A DNA stretch of 18,822 nt from the NCBI GenBank assembly GCA_024762895.1, contig JANTGN010000028.1, forward strand, positions 1-18,822, in the 5' to 3' direction. Shown piece after piece: positions 6,761-15,002 of this stretch (the first letter of the stretch is position 1; each line of letters begins with the position of its first letter). The translations under genes were made by a program, and so were the position numbers. The notes under the pieces are model-generated. The model was not told the origin of the DNA. It saw only the letters and a program-made list of their open reading frames with translations, and ran no database searches. The DNA is from Thiotrichales bacterium. GTDB taxonomy: Bacteria; Pseudomonadota; Gammaproteobacteria; J044.

Positions 6761-8764
6761 ATGGCGACTCAAAGCGAACAAAGACCTCCTAAAGGCAAGG
6801 GCTTTAGTGCCCATCTGACCCAGTTCCTGGGGTCCATGAACCTGGCCATCTCCCTGCTTGTTGCCCTGGGTATCGCCTCGGTGATTGGCACGGTACTGAA
6901 GCAGAACGAGGCCTTCAGTAACTACATCATCAAATTTGGTCCCTTCTGGCATGAGATCTTCATGGCTCTGGGGCTCTACGATGTCTATATTGCCAGCTGG
7001 TTCCTGTTTATTCTCGTCTTCCTGATGATTTCCACCTCGGTCTGTGTGCTGCGAAATTCGCCGCTGATGCTCAGGGATATGCGCCATTTCAGGCTGAATG
7101 TGCAGGAGAAGTCCCTGCGCGCCTTTCACCATGTCCAAGAGGAGTCATTTGAGGAAGCGCCTGATGAGGTGATGCAAAGGGCTCGTGACCTGATGAAGGG
7201 GCAGGGCTTTCGCGTACGAGAAAAAAAGGCCGAAGGGCATAGTCTGCTGGTCGGGATGCGGGGTGGCTGGAGTCGGCTCGGTTACGTCTTCACCCACGTG
7301 GGCATTATCGTCATCCTGATCGGGGGCACGCTGGATTCGAAGATCCCCGTGCGCGTGGCCCAGATGATGGGGCAGGTCGTGGCGGAGCACCGGGATATTC
7401 CGGCCAATGAGGTGCCTGATAAGAGCCGCCTGACAGCGGACAATCCCTCTTTTCGTGGGAACGTCAATATTCCCGAGGGTAAGAGCGCCAATATTGTCTT
7501 TCTGGGCCTGGATGATGGTTATCTGGTACAAAGCCTGCCCTTTGAGGTCACGGTAAAGGATTTTCGTGTCGAGCATTATGCAACGGGGCAACCCAAGTCC
7601 TTTGAAAGTGATCTGGTATTGCGTGACCTTGAGACGGATGAGGTAATCGAGCAGACCATCGCCGTAAATCATCCCCTGGTGTATGAAAACTTTGCCATCT
7701 ACCAGGCCAGTTTTGGGGATGGTGGAACAAAACTTGATCTGAATCTGTGGTCGCTCAACCCGGAACTTGATCGACCATTGACTATGACGGGCAGTGTCTT
7801 TAAGGACTATGTCGTGGAGAGTCAGGTCTATGGTCCGATGAATCTCGAGATTACGGATTTCCGCCTGTTTAATATCGAGCCGGTGGTCAATAGCGAAGGC
7901 CAGACCGAACAGAAGAATATAGGGCCCAGCTTTAACTTCAAACTACGAAATGAGGCGGGCATTGCCAAGGAATATACCAATTACATGAATCCCGTGGACC
8001 AGGGCGGGCGTTTCTTCTATATCAGCGGAGTACGTGATTCGCCCTCGGAGCAGTTTCGCTATCTGAATATACCCCAGGACAGAGAGGGTGGTCTTAAACG
8101 CTTCATGACCTACCTGGCATATTTACATGATGAGGCCCGGGTCGGTCAGATTGCCCGGGAGGCCACCATTCAGGCCGCCGTGGGGGCACAGATGAGCCAG
8201 GAGGTACAGGATCAGATCAGCCAGACCATGCAGCGCCTGATTATGCTGTTTGCCCAGGGGGGGTATGATGCCATCCTCGATGATGTCAGCAGGAATATGC
8301 CTGAGGACAAGCAGGAGGCAGCCGCGGAGGCCTTTATCAAGGTACTGCACTCCGGTACCCAGGCCGTATATCTGCATATGCTAAAGGATCTGGAGGTGGG
8401 CGAGCCGGATGAACGGGACTGGCAATTCTATGATGATGCCATCAGTGCCGTCAGTGTGTTGCCTTATTATGGCTCTCCCTATTACCTGAAGCTGGACGGT
8501 TTTGAGCATATTCAGGCCTCAGGACTACAGATCACCCGTTCACCGGGTAAGGACGTTGTTTATTTTGGTAGCTTCCTGCTCATCATCGGTGTGTTTATGA
8601 TGTTCTATATTGCACATCAGCGTTTCTGGGTCTGGATTACGCCAATGGATCAGGGTTCTCATGTCCTGTTTGCAGGAACCAGTAATCGCAATCCGCTCGA
8701 TTTTGATACCTTATTTACCCGCTTGAATAAGGCTTTATTTGGCAGTTTGAACAAAAGCGCTTAA
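6761..8764 (+). CDS. resB: Cytochrome c biogenesis protein ResB (Ccs1)
   Basis: A 667-residue System II haem-delivery subunit. Two membrane helices lie near residues 25-47 and 75-97 (after NLAISLLVALGIASVIGTVL), a third near 172-190 (YVFTHVGIIVILIGGTLD, with H179), then a periplasmic domain of about 400 residues, and a last helix near 597-617 ending in YIAHQRFW (H619). H179 and H619 are the kind of helix-edge histidines used as haem ligands in ResB proteins. With CcsA it carries haem across the membrane and attaches it to CXXCH cytochromes such as the c4 upstream. It has 116 residues or so of sequence unlike shorter homologues near 450-560 (acidic, Gln-rich). A candidate -10 TATGAT lies at 6729-6734. 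ccsA follows after 58 bp. Confidence 0.93.
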   Translation: MATQSEQRPPKGKGFSAHLTQFLGSMNLAISLLVALGIASVIGTVLKQNEAFSNYIIKFGPFWHEIFMALGLYDVYIASWFLFILVFLMISTSVCVLRNSPLMLRDMRHFRLNVQEKSLRAFHHVQEESFEEAPDEVMQRARDLMKGQGFRVREKKAEGHSLLVGMRGGWSRLGYVFTHVGIIVILIGGTLDSKIPVRVAQMMGQVVAEHRDIPANEVPDKSRLTADNPSFRGNVNIPEGKSANIVFLGLDDGYLVQSLPFEVTVKDFRVEHYATGQPKSFESDLVLRDLETDEVIEQTIAVNHPLVYENFAIYQASFGDGGTKLDLNLWSLNPELDRPLTMTGSVFKDYVVESQVYGPMNLEITDFRLFNIEPVVNSEGQTEQKNIGPSFNFKLRNEAGIAKEYTNYMNPVDQGGRFFYISGVRDSPSEQFRYLNIPQDREGGLKRFMTYLAYLHDEARVGQIAREATIQAAVGAQMSQEVQDQISQTMQRLIMLFAQGGYDAILDDVSRNMPEDKQEAAAEAFIKVLHSGTQAVYLHMLKDLEVGEPDERDWQFYDDAISAVSVLPYYGSPYYLKLDGFEHIQASGLQITRSPGKDVVYFGSFLLIIGVFMMFYIAHQRFWVWITPMDQGSHVLFAGTSNRNPLDFDTLFTRLNKALFGSLNKSA

Positions 8765-8822
8765 TCTGCTGTCTATGGCAGGAATTCAACGGGTTCGAAT
8801 GGTAGAGCCCCGGAGAGAGAAT

Positions 8823-9998
8823 ATGGCAGTCCCCGAAGAGATAATGCAGGGTTTTGAAAAACCTTCGTGGTATCAACGACTAACGGTCCTGGACTGGGGC
8901 TGGGCGCTACTGGTCCTGGTCTCAACAGGATATGCCTACTCCCGTTACCAGTCATTCATGGATGGCTATGAGATCGGGATTCTGATCGGTAGCGGTCTCA
9001 GCCTGGTCCTTATGGGCTGGTACTGGAAACCATTTCGTCTCTACAGCATCGCGGTGGCGGTGCTCAGCCTGCTGGCCATCAGTATTTATGGTACTGATCT
9101 ACAGATAGGCGAGCAGAATTTTTTCCTCAAGTACATCCTGTCCAGTCAGTCAGCCATCATGTGGATGAGCGCCCTGTTTGTCCTGGCCACGGTCACTTAT
9201 TTTGGGGCATTGTTTAGTGGCAACGATTTTGTAGGCAGGGTAGCGAGCGCCATGACCTGGAGTGCCGCGGTGATGGGCATGGTTGGCCTGATGGTGCGCT
9301 GGCGTGAATCCTACCTGATCGACCACGAGATAGGGCATATTCCCGTCAGTAATCTCTACGAGGTGTTTATCCTCTTCAGTCTGATCACGGGATTGATGTA
9401 CCTGTTTTATGAGGCACGTTATAAAAGTCGTGCCCTGGGTGGATTCGTACTCCTGGTAATCTCGGCGGCGGTTGCCTTCCTGCTCTGGTATGCCTTTGAT
9501 CGTGGCGCCCATGAAATCCAACCCCTGGTGCCCGCCCTGCAGAGTTACTGGATGAAGATTCATGTACCGGCCAACTTCGTAGGCTATGGGGCCTTTGCCC
9601 TGGCCGCGATGGTAGGTGTGGTCTATCTGATTCGTCTGCGAGGTGAGCGCCGTAACCCGGTCGGTTTTGCGGCGACACGGCTACCCTCAACGGCGCAACT
9701 CGACGACCTGATGTACAAGTCCATCGCCCTCGGTTTTGCCTTCTTCACCATTGCCACCGTCCTGGGTGCGATGTGGGCGGCCGAGGCCTGGGGCGGCTAC
9801 TGGTCCTGGGATCCCAAGGAGACCTGGGCACTGATCGTATGGCTCAACTATGCCGCCTGGCTGCACATGCGATTTACCAAGGGCTGGCGTGGAGCCCCTA
9901 TGGCCTGGTGGGCCGTGATTGGTCTGTTTATTACCCTGTTCGCCTTTCTGGGCGTCAACATGTTCCTGTCTGGTCTGCACTCATATGGCCAGCTTTAA
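8823..9998 (+). CDS. ccsA: Cytochrome c haem-lyase subunit CcsA (ResC/CcsB)
   Basis: A 391-residue polytopic membrane protein of the haem-handling family. The tryptophan-rich WWD segment WGGYWSWDPKETWA is clear near residue 320, flanked by the conserved GHIPVSNLYEV and KIHVPANFVGY segments and by a late LHSYG, which supply the external histidines. It is the partner of ResB in System II cytochrome c maturation. I chose the ATG at 8823 because GGAGAGAG lies just upstream; the in-frame ATGs at 8775 and 8799 have no good ribosome site. The name CcsB is used by some annotators for the same family. Confidence 0.93.
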   Translation: MAVPEEIMQGFEKPSWYQRLTVLDWGWALLVLVSTGYAYSRYQSFMDGYEIGILIGSGLSLVLMGWYWKPFRLYSIAVAVLSLLAISIYGTDLQIGEQNFFLKYILSSQSAIMWMSALFVLATVTYFGALFSGNDFVGRVASAMTWSAAVMGMVGLMVRWRESYLIDHEIGHIPVSNLYEVFILFSLITGLMYLFYEARYKSRALGGFVLLVISAAVAFLLWYAFDRGAHEIQPLVPALQSYWMKIHVPANFVGYGAFALAAMVGVVYLIRLRGERRNPVGFAATRLPSTAQLDDLMYKSIALGFAFFTIATVLGAMWAAEAWGGYWSWDPKETWALIVWLNYAAWLHMRFTKGWRGAPMAWWAVIGLFITLFAFLGVNMFLSGLHSYGQL

Positions 9999-10019
9999 TC
10001 TGAAAAGGAAAACTGATCT

Positions 10020-10673
10020 ATGAAGCTGAATCCGATGATGACTCTTCGTGCTTTTCTGTTGATTGCTCTAAGCCTTTTGATGGCCTCTGCCTGTGCCAAG
10101 CAGGAAGAGCCATCATTTGATGCCGGTATTGATTATGGCGTCCTTCCCAGGGCGGTATCTACCAACGTAAAGCCCGGTAAGGTCGAAGTGGTGGAAATGT
10201 TCTGGTATGGCTGCCCGCATTGTTTCCACTTTGAGCCGCATATACAGAAATGGCTGGCCAACAAGCCCGAGGCCGCAGAATTTGTTCGCATCCCCGCGGC
10301 GCTGAATTCTAACTGGGTGGCACATGCCCGTGCCTACTATGCAGCCGAGACCATGGGTGTGCTGGATAAGTTACATGAGCCATTATTCCACGCCCTGAAC
10401 GAGCAGCGACGCAGGCTGTATAGCGAGGATGCCCTGGTTCGCTTTGCGGCCTCACAGGGGATAGATGAGGCTGAATTTCGTAAGGCCATGAATTCCTTCT
10501 ATGTGAACAGCAAGCTACGCCAGTCCGTAGACCTGGGTCAGAAATACATGCTGGATGGCGTGCCGATGGTCATCGTGAATGGCAAGTACAAGGTCAGTGG
10601 ACAGATGGCCGGTAGCTATGAGCGTATGATTGAAATCATCAATTACCTGGTGGCCAAAGAGGCCGCCAGGTAG
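10020..10673 (+). CDS. dsbA: DsbA-family thiol:disulfide oxidoreductase
   Basis: A 217-residue exported thioredoxin-fold protein. CPHC is at 65-68 within EMFWYGCPHCFHFEPH, the same dipeptide as E. coli DsbA, and the cis-proline loop GVPMVIVNGKY (180-190, P182) is intact. It introduces disulfides into periplasmic proteins. The N-terminal 25 residues are a signal sequence whose end (LLMASAC, Cys25) could be a lipobox, so it may be membrane-anchored; a plain Sec peptide is also possible. AAGGAA lies 9 nt before the ATG. It follows ccsA by 21 bp and precedes the acetolactate synthase by 6 bp, so all are likely one transcript. In pseudomonads dsbA is also linked to cytochrome c4. Confidence 0.9.
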   Translation: MKLNPMMTLRAFLLIALSLLMASACAKQEEPSFDAGIDYGVLPRAVSTNVKPGKVEVVEMFWYGCPHCFHFEPHIQKWLANKPEAAEFVRIPAALNSNWVAHARAYYAAETMGVLDKLHEPLFHALNEQRRRLYSEDALVRFAASQGIDEAEFRKAMNSFYVNSKLRQSVDLGQKYMLDGVPMVIVNGKYKVSGQMAGSYERMIEIINYLVAKEAAR

Positions 10674-10679
10674 ATCAAG

Positions 10680-12314
10680 ATGAAGGCCGCCCAGCTCTTT
10701 GTTCGTTGCCTGGAAAATGAGGGCGTAGACTATATCTTTGGCATACCGGGAGAAGAAAACCTGGATGTGATGGATGCCTTGCTGGATAGTGAGACGATAC
10801 GCTTTGTAACCACCCGGCATGAGCAGGGCGCTGCCTTCATGGCCGATGTCTATGGTCGCCTGACCGGCAAGGCGGGTGTGTGCCTCTCCACGCTGGGACC
10901 CGGTGCCACCAACCTGGTAACCGGGGTGGCCGATGCCAACATGGACCATGCGCCGCTGGTAGCCATTGCCGGGCAGGCCAGTACGGTGCGGCTGCATAAA
11001 GAGTCCCACCAGGTGCTGGACCTGGAGCAGATGTTCCAGCCCATTACCAAGTATTCCAGCCGTGTATTAGAACCCGAGACGATACCCGAGGTGGTGCGTA
11101 AGGCCTTTAAACAGGCGCAACGTGAAAAGCCCGGCGCTGCTTTTTTTGAGTTTCCTGAGAATATCGCCGAGATGGACGCCGATGTGGCGCCACTGCCCTA
11201 TGTAAAATCCCATCGGCCGCATCCTTCGACTGCACGTATCGAAGAGGTGGCGCAGATCATTTCCGAGGCCAGGACCCCCATCATTCTTGCCGGTCATGGT
11301 GTGATCCGTGCCGGAGCCAGTCAGGCCCTGTCGGAGTTTGCACAAAAACTGAATATCCCTGTGGCCAATACCTTTATGGCCAAGGGCGTGATTCCGTTTC
11401 GCCATCCCATGGCCCTGGGCAGTGCCGGTCTGCAGGCCCGCGACTATGTCGCCCTGGGTTTTGACAAGGCCGATGTGATTATCTGCATTGGCTACGACCT
11501 GGTGGAGTACCATCCTCATCTCTGGCACCCGACCAGGGATCGCTGCATCCTGCATATCGACCAGACCCCGGCCGAGGTGGATGCCCACTATGTCGTTCGC
11601 TCAGGCCTGGTGGGGGATATTACCGAGGGGCTTTCGCGAATTGCGAATATTGCCAGGCCGCATGAGGGTAATCCCCTGCGCCATCTTCGCGATGCCCTGA
11701 TTCAGGACATGAATGAACACAAGGATGACACCTGTCATCCCATCAAGCCCCAGAAGATCATCTGGGACCTGCGTACGGTACTGGACCTTGAGGATATCGT
11801 GATCTGTGACGTGGGTGCCCATAAGATGTGGATGGCCCGCATGTTCCGCTGTGAACGGCCGAACACCTGCCTGATTTCCAATGGCTTTGCGAGTATGGGG
11901 ATTGCGGTACCCGGTGCGATTGCCGCCAAGCTGGTTGACCCGGAAAAGACCATCGTCGCGGTCACGGGGGATGCGGGTTTCCTGATGAACTCCCAGGAGA
12001 TCGAGACTGCCCTGCGCCTGGACCTTGCCCTGATCATCCTGGTCTGGAACGATAATGGCTATGGCCTGATTGAGTGGAAGCAGATGGGCCGCTTTGGCCG
12101 CCCCTCGAATGTGAGCTTTGCCAATCCAGATTTCGTGGCCTATGCCGAGTCTTTTGGCGCCAGGGGTTATCGAGTCGAACCCGGAGATGATTTGCAGGTC
12201 ATTCTCAGGCAGGCTATTGAGGACAATACGGTGGTGGTCATTGATTGCCCGGTTGATTATTCTGAAAACCTTAAGCTCTCCGCTCGCCTGGGCGAGGTGG
12301 TTCCCAAACTCTGA
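10680..12314 (+). CDS. Acetolactate synthase, catabolic (AlsS-like) type
   Basis: A 544-residue ThDP-dependent enzyme. The catalytic glutamate is E48 (TTRHEQGAAFMADVYGRLTG), the central domain spans about 185-330, and the ThDP/Mg motif begins at GDAGFLMNSQEIETA (430) and ends in NDNGYG (457-462). It converts two pyruvates to 2-acetolactate and CO2. Several segments (GYDLVEYHPHLWHP at 271-284, PDFVAYAESFGARG at 483-496, PVDYSEN at 524-530) resemble the FAD-independent catabolic AlsS/BudB group more than biosynthetic IlvB/IlvI. The third residue of the GDG motif is Ala. No regulatory subunit gene or acetolactate decarboxylase lies nearby, so the product may feed diacetyl/acetoin formation elsewhere or branched-chain synthesis. 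Other ThDP carboligases remain possible. Its TGA overlaps the next ATG (TGATG). Confidence 0.82.
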   Translation: MKAAQLFVRCLENEGVDYIFGIPGEENLDVMDALLDSETIRFVTTRHEQGAAFMADVYGRLTGKAGVCLSTLGPGATNLVTGVADANMDHAPLVAIAGQASTVRLHKESHQVLDLEQMFQPITKYSSRVLEPETIPEVVRKAFKQAQREKPGAAFFEFPENIAEMDADVAPLPYVKSHRPHPSTARIEEVAQIISEARTPIILAGHGVIRAGASQALSEFAQKLNIPVANTFMAKGVIPFRHPMALGSAGLQARDYVALGFDKADVIICIGYDLVEYHPHLWHPTRDRCILHIDQTPAEVDAHYVVRSGLVGDITEGLSRIANIARPHEGNPLRHLRDALIQDMNEHKDDTCHPIKPQKIIWDLRTVLDLEDIVICDVGAHKMWMARMFRCERPNTCLISNGFASMGIAVPGAIAAKLVDPEKTIVAVTGDAGFLMNSQEIETALRLDLALIILVWNDNGYGLIEWKQMGRFGRPSNVSFANPDFVAYAESFGARGYRVEPGDDLQVILRQAIEDNTVVVIDCPVDYSENLKLSARLGEVVPKL

Positions 12315-13120
12315 TGTCGGAAATCATTACAGAATTACCCGAGCAGCCAATCATTACCCCCAGCGGGCACTGGATCAGGGTACTGAGTTATAACATCCAG
12401 GTCGGTATCTCTACTGGGCATTATCGTCATTATGTGACCAATAGCTGGAAGCATGTGCTGCCGTACCGAAATCGTAAAATTAATCTTCAGAGTATTGGTA
12501 ACTTTATTTCTGACTTCGATCTGGTTGGACTGCAGGAGGTCGACGCTGGCAGCCTGCGCACTGGTTTTCTGAATCAGACCCAGTTCCTGGCCTCTGTGGC
12601 CGAGTTTCCGCACTGGCATCAGAAGACCAATCGTAACCTGGGTAAGATAGCCAAACACAGTATGGGCCTGTTGAGTCGTTTTCCGGCATCACTGGCCCGC
12701 CATCATCGACTGCCAAGCAGGATCCCGGGTCGGGGCGCCCTGGAGGTGCACATCGGGCATGGGGAGAATCCACTCGTCATCATATTGCTGCATCTCTCGC
12801 TGAGTAAGAAGGCGCGCATGGATCAGCTGGAGTACATAGCCGGCGTGGTCAGCACTCATAAGCATGTCGTGGTGATGGGGGATATGAACTGTCCACCCGA
12901 TAGCGATGAATTATGTCTGCTGGTTGAGCAGACCGGGCTGCGTGAGCCCCTGCATTATGAGCACACCTATCCCAGCTGGAATCCCAGCAGTTCTTTTGAT
13001 CATATATTCGTGACCCCAACACTTGAGGTCAGAGAGATTAAGGTCTATCGTCGATTTTTCTCAGACCATCTTCCCGTCTGTGCGCAGATTCGCATCCCGG
13101 ATGATGTCGGGCTGATATAG
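12314..13120 (+). CDS. Endonuclease/exonuclease/phosphatase (EEP) family protein
   Basis: A 268-residue member of the DNase I/ExoIII/sphingomyelinase-like fold. The metal and catalytic motifs appear in order: LSYNIQVG (N27), LVGLQEVDAG (E75), LHLS (H160), VVMGDMN (D190, N192), SSFDHIFV (D229, H230) and FSDHLPV (D251, H252). All residues needed for Mg-dependent phosphoester cleavage are present. There is no signal peptide. The substrate is unknown: nucleic acid, phosphoinositide-like or other. It begins on the last base of the acetolactate synthase stop (TGATG), so translation is probably coupled. An EEP gene next to dsbA is known from pseudomonads, suggesting old linkage with this locus. Confidence 0.88.
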   Translation: MSEIITELPEQPIITPSGHWIRVLSYNIQVGISTGHYRHYVTNSWKHVLPYRNRKINLQSIGNFISDFDLVGLQEVDAGSLRTGFLNQTQFLASVAEFPHWHQKTNRNLGKIAKHSMGLLSRFPASLARHHRLPSRIPGRGALEVHIGHGENPLVIILLHLSLSKKARMDQLEYIAGVVSTHKHVVVMGDMNCPPDSDELCLLVEQTGLREPLHYEHTYPSWNPSSSFDHIFVTPTLEVREIKVYRRFFSDHLPVCAQIRIPDDVGLI

Positions 13121-13128
13121 GTAAAAGT

Positions 13129-13701
13129 ATGAATCCAAGATACGCTTTATTGTTATTACTAGGGCTGCTCCTCACGGCCTGCGGTGGCATGAAGGTCAAG
13201 GTCGATTACGACAACAACTTTGATTTCAGCCAGTTGAACACCTGGTCATGGCGATACGCTGAGCAACCTCAGACCGGAGACAAATTCCTGGATAATCCAC
13301 TTCGTGATCAACGTATCAGGGACTCTATACAGACGGTGCTGGGCGAGAAAAATTTGTCCAGGACTTCCGGCAGTGCTGATTTCCTGGTGAGTTATGAGCT
13401 CAAGGTTGAAACCAAGCAGAAGACCAGTAATGTCAGCGTCTTTGTCGGTACCGGGACCTGGGGGAGACATGGTGGCGTTAGTGTGGGTGCCGGGGCACCT
13501 GTTGCCTCTAGCAGTACGCCTTATAATGTGGGAACGCTCTTTATTGATTTCATTGATCCGGGCACAGGAGATCTGCGTTGGCGAGGAACAGGTCAGGCCA
13601 CGATGTCTGAGTCAGGTTCACCTGAAGAGAATAAGGCCGCCATGCTGCAGGCCGTGCGTAAGATCATGGAAAACTATCCGCCCAAAAGCACGGCTCAGTA
13701 A
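13129..13701 (+). CDS. DUF4136 lipoprotein
   Basis: A 190-residue protein with a lipoprotein signal (hydrophobic run, LLTAC, Cys18) followed by VDYDNNFDFSQLNTWSWRY, the N-terminal signature of DUF4136 proteins. Its middle has a Gly/Ser/Ala-rich turn (about 118-130) and the C-terminus an AVRKIMENYPP helix. It should be membrane-anchored in the periplasm; the function of the family is not established. It starts 8 bp after the EEP gene and is probably in the same operon. Confidence 0.85.
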   Translation: MNPRYALLLLLGLLLTACGGMKVKVDYDNNFDFSQLNTWSWRYAEQPQTGDKFLDNPLRDQRIRDSIQTVLGEKNLSRTSGSADFLVSYELKVETKQKTSNVSVFVGTGTWGRHGGVSVGAGAPVASSSTPYNVGTLFIDFIDPGTGDLRWRGTGQATMSESGSPEENKAAMLQAVRKIMENYPPKSTAQ

Positions 13702-13744
13702 AAGCCATACGCTTTACATTGATCATGCTGCTACAGGTCAGGTT

Positions 13745-13996
13745 ATGAAGATGCAGGGATTTATACCCCAGGATCCACAGGGGCAGGTTTCAAAGGTCCG
13801 TTATGCCGTAGTCTACGTGCCTCGTAGGAACCGTAATCGTTTTGCCGCTAGCTGTGTCACCGTCGTGGAGACCGAGCAGGCGGCCCGTGATGGGGCTGAT
13901 TCCAGTAAAAAGCTTTATGCCGCCAAGGTCATGGGGCCTTCGAAGTCCTCCGAGGGGCAGTCGATCTATTACCTGGCAGAATGGCTAACCCGCTGA
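13745..13996 (+). CDS. Small hypothetical protein
   Basis: An 83-residue frame starting MKMQGFIPQDPQGQVSKVRY, with a basic centre (VPRRNRNRF) and a mixed, soluble composition ending in YYLAEWLTR. I do not recognise the family. It is accepted because it fills the space between the DUF4136 gene and the convergent SET gene, is on the operon strand, uses codons like its neighbours, and has CAGG 7 nt before its ATG. The frame continues upstream inside the DUF4136 gene, but that part is a shadow. The ATG at 13751 is an alternative start. No signal peptide or membrane segment is seen. Confidence 0.5.
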   Translation: MKMQGFIPQDPQGQVSKVRYAVVYVPRRNRNRFAASCVTVVETEQAARDGADSSKKLYAAKVMGPSKSSEGQSIYYLAEWLTR

Positions 13997-14018
13997 GACC
14001 GAGATCTAAGATATCTAT

Positions 14019-14348
14019 TCAGCCGGCCGGGTCCTCTCCATAATCAAAGGTCAATTCTTCGCCTTTTTTGATATCGCGCAAGGCATAGAGGTCGAAGCCA
14101 TCAAATTCGGCACAGGGGTTATTGCTGTGGTTCAGGTAGCGCAGGATATTCTTTCCGTCGCGCCCGATCCACTTGCCTTCCTCTTCCTCAACCCATAGCA
14201 CATGCATGGCATTTTTCTTGGTCCTGGGACCGTCATAGGTGCCCAGGTATTTACCCTCTTTGATTCGAGTGCGAGCAAAAAGCCCCTTGCCATGGATGGG
14301 CGAATTATCTACATAAAATAATTTGTCGAGATCGATTTTCTTGGCCAT
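14019..14348 (-). CDS. Small SET-domain protein
   Basis: A 109-residue stand-alone SET domain. The N-terminal SPIHGKGLFARTRIKEG (16-32) is the first SET motif, RYLNHSNNPCAEF (70-82) gives the AdoMet-binding NHS, and LYALRDIKKGEELTFDYGED (88-106 region) contains the catalytic-tyrosine block FDYGE. It is a predicted lysine methyltransferase; bacterial targets of such short proteins are unknown. The start at 14348 (MAKKIDLDKL) is preferred over a TTG at 14405. It is convergent with the small gene to its left and divergent from the stress-like gene to its right. Confidence 0.85.
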   Translation of the reverse strand: MAKKIDLDKLFYVDNSPIHGKGLFARTRIKEGKYLGTYDGPRTKKNAMHVLWVEEEEGKWIGRDGKNILRYLNHSNNPCAEFDGFDLYALRDIKKGEELTFDYGEDPAG

Positions 14349-14377
14349 AGGTGTATTTTGTTGAAAAATAAATGCAT

Positions 14378-14405
14378 AGTGTACTAGTTGAATATAATCA
14401 CTCAA
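14378..14405 (-). promoter_or_regulatory. Possible promoter of the SET gene
   Basis: On the minus strand TTGAGT (14405-14400) and TACACT (14383-14378) are 16 bp apart, about 30 bp before the SET start codon. It is a match by eye of moderate quality. Confidence 0.35.
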
Positions 14406-14413
14406 GGTTTCCT

Positions 14414-14983
14414 GTGAATTCTAAGTCCGATCATCCATCGTCTGTACTGGCGGTGGCGATATATTCGAAAGATAAGCTCGCCTATCAAGTTGTTGAGCAA
14501 TTAATTCAGGATGACTTTCCAATGGATAAAATCTCCGTTCTGCGACGCGCGGGTGGAGAAGGTGATGACCTGCTAGGAGTTTCTTTCCACGATAGCCGAG
14601 AACGTATCACGACCTGGGGAAAGCATGGTCTGTTCTGGGGTGGGCTTTGGGGCTTACTCGCCAGTGCGGCAGGCGTATTTGTATTTCCCGGAATTGGTCC
14701 CCTGTTAATGGCGGGCCCAATTATTGAAGTGCTCGGAGCTACACTAGCAGGCGCCGCCATTACCGGTACGGCAATGGCGGGTGCAGCGGTAATTACGGAA
14801 CTTGCTTCAGCCCTCCATAGTGCTGGTGTGCCTGAGCAGGATATCAATACCCTGCATGATGCGGTCATGCAGGGTAAGACCATTGTGATACTGCACTGTT
14901 CTGAATCCCAGGAGCAGGAATGTTTTCATTACCTGCATAATACGGGGGCCGAGCAGGAGTTGATAATCCCCATCTGGTATTAA
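14414..14983 (+). CDS. General-stress / DUF1269-like membrane-associated protein
   Basis: A protein of 189 residues if translation begins at the GTG at 14414, which has AAGG 6 nt upstream; the ATG at 14372 would add 14 residues without a ribosome site. The opening SSVLAVAIYSKDKLAYQVVEQL resembles the N-terminal domain of 'general stress protein 17M'-type families. A TWGKHGLFWGGLWGLL segment leads into a Gly/Ala-rich hydrophobic stretch (about residues 75-130) with two likely membrane passes or an amphipathic hairpin, and the C-terminal third repeats the sense-and-bind fold pattern (TIVILHCSES). The exact function is unknown. It is convergent with the CHAD gene. Confidence 0.65.
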   Translation: MNSKSDHPSSVLAVAIYSKDKLAYQVVEQLIQDDFPMDKISVLRRAGGEGDDLLGVSFHDSRERITTWGKHGLFWGGLWGLLASAAGVFVFPGIGPLLMAGPIIEVLGATLAGAAITGTAMAGAAVITELASALHSAGVPEQDINTLHDAVMQGKTIVILHCSESQEQECFHYLHNTGAEQELIIPIWY

Positions 14984-15002
14984 ATGCATGTATGATTGGG
15001 TG

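Noticed and set aside
13394..13744. Upstream part of the frame that contains the 83-residue protein
   Set aside because: This part overlaps the DUF4136 gene in another frame and has shadow-like composition; only the portion from 13745 is kept.
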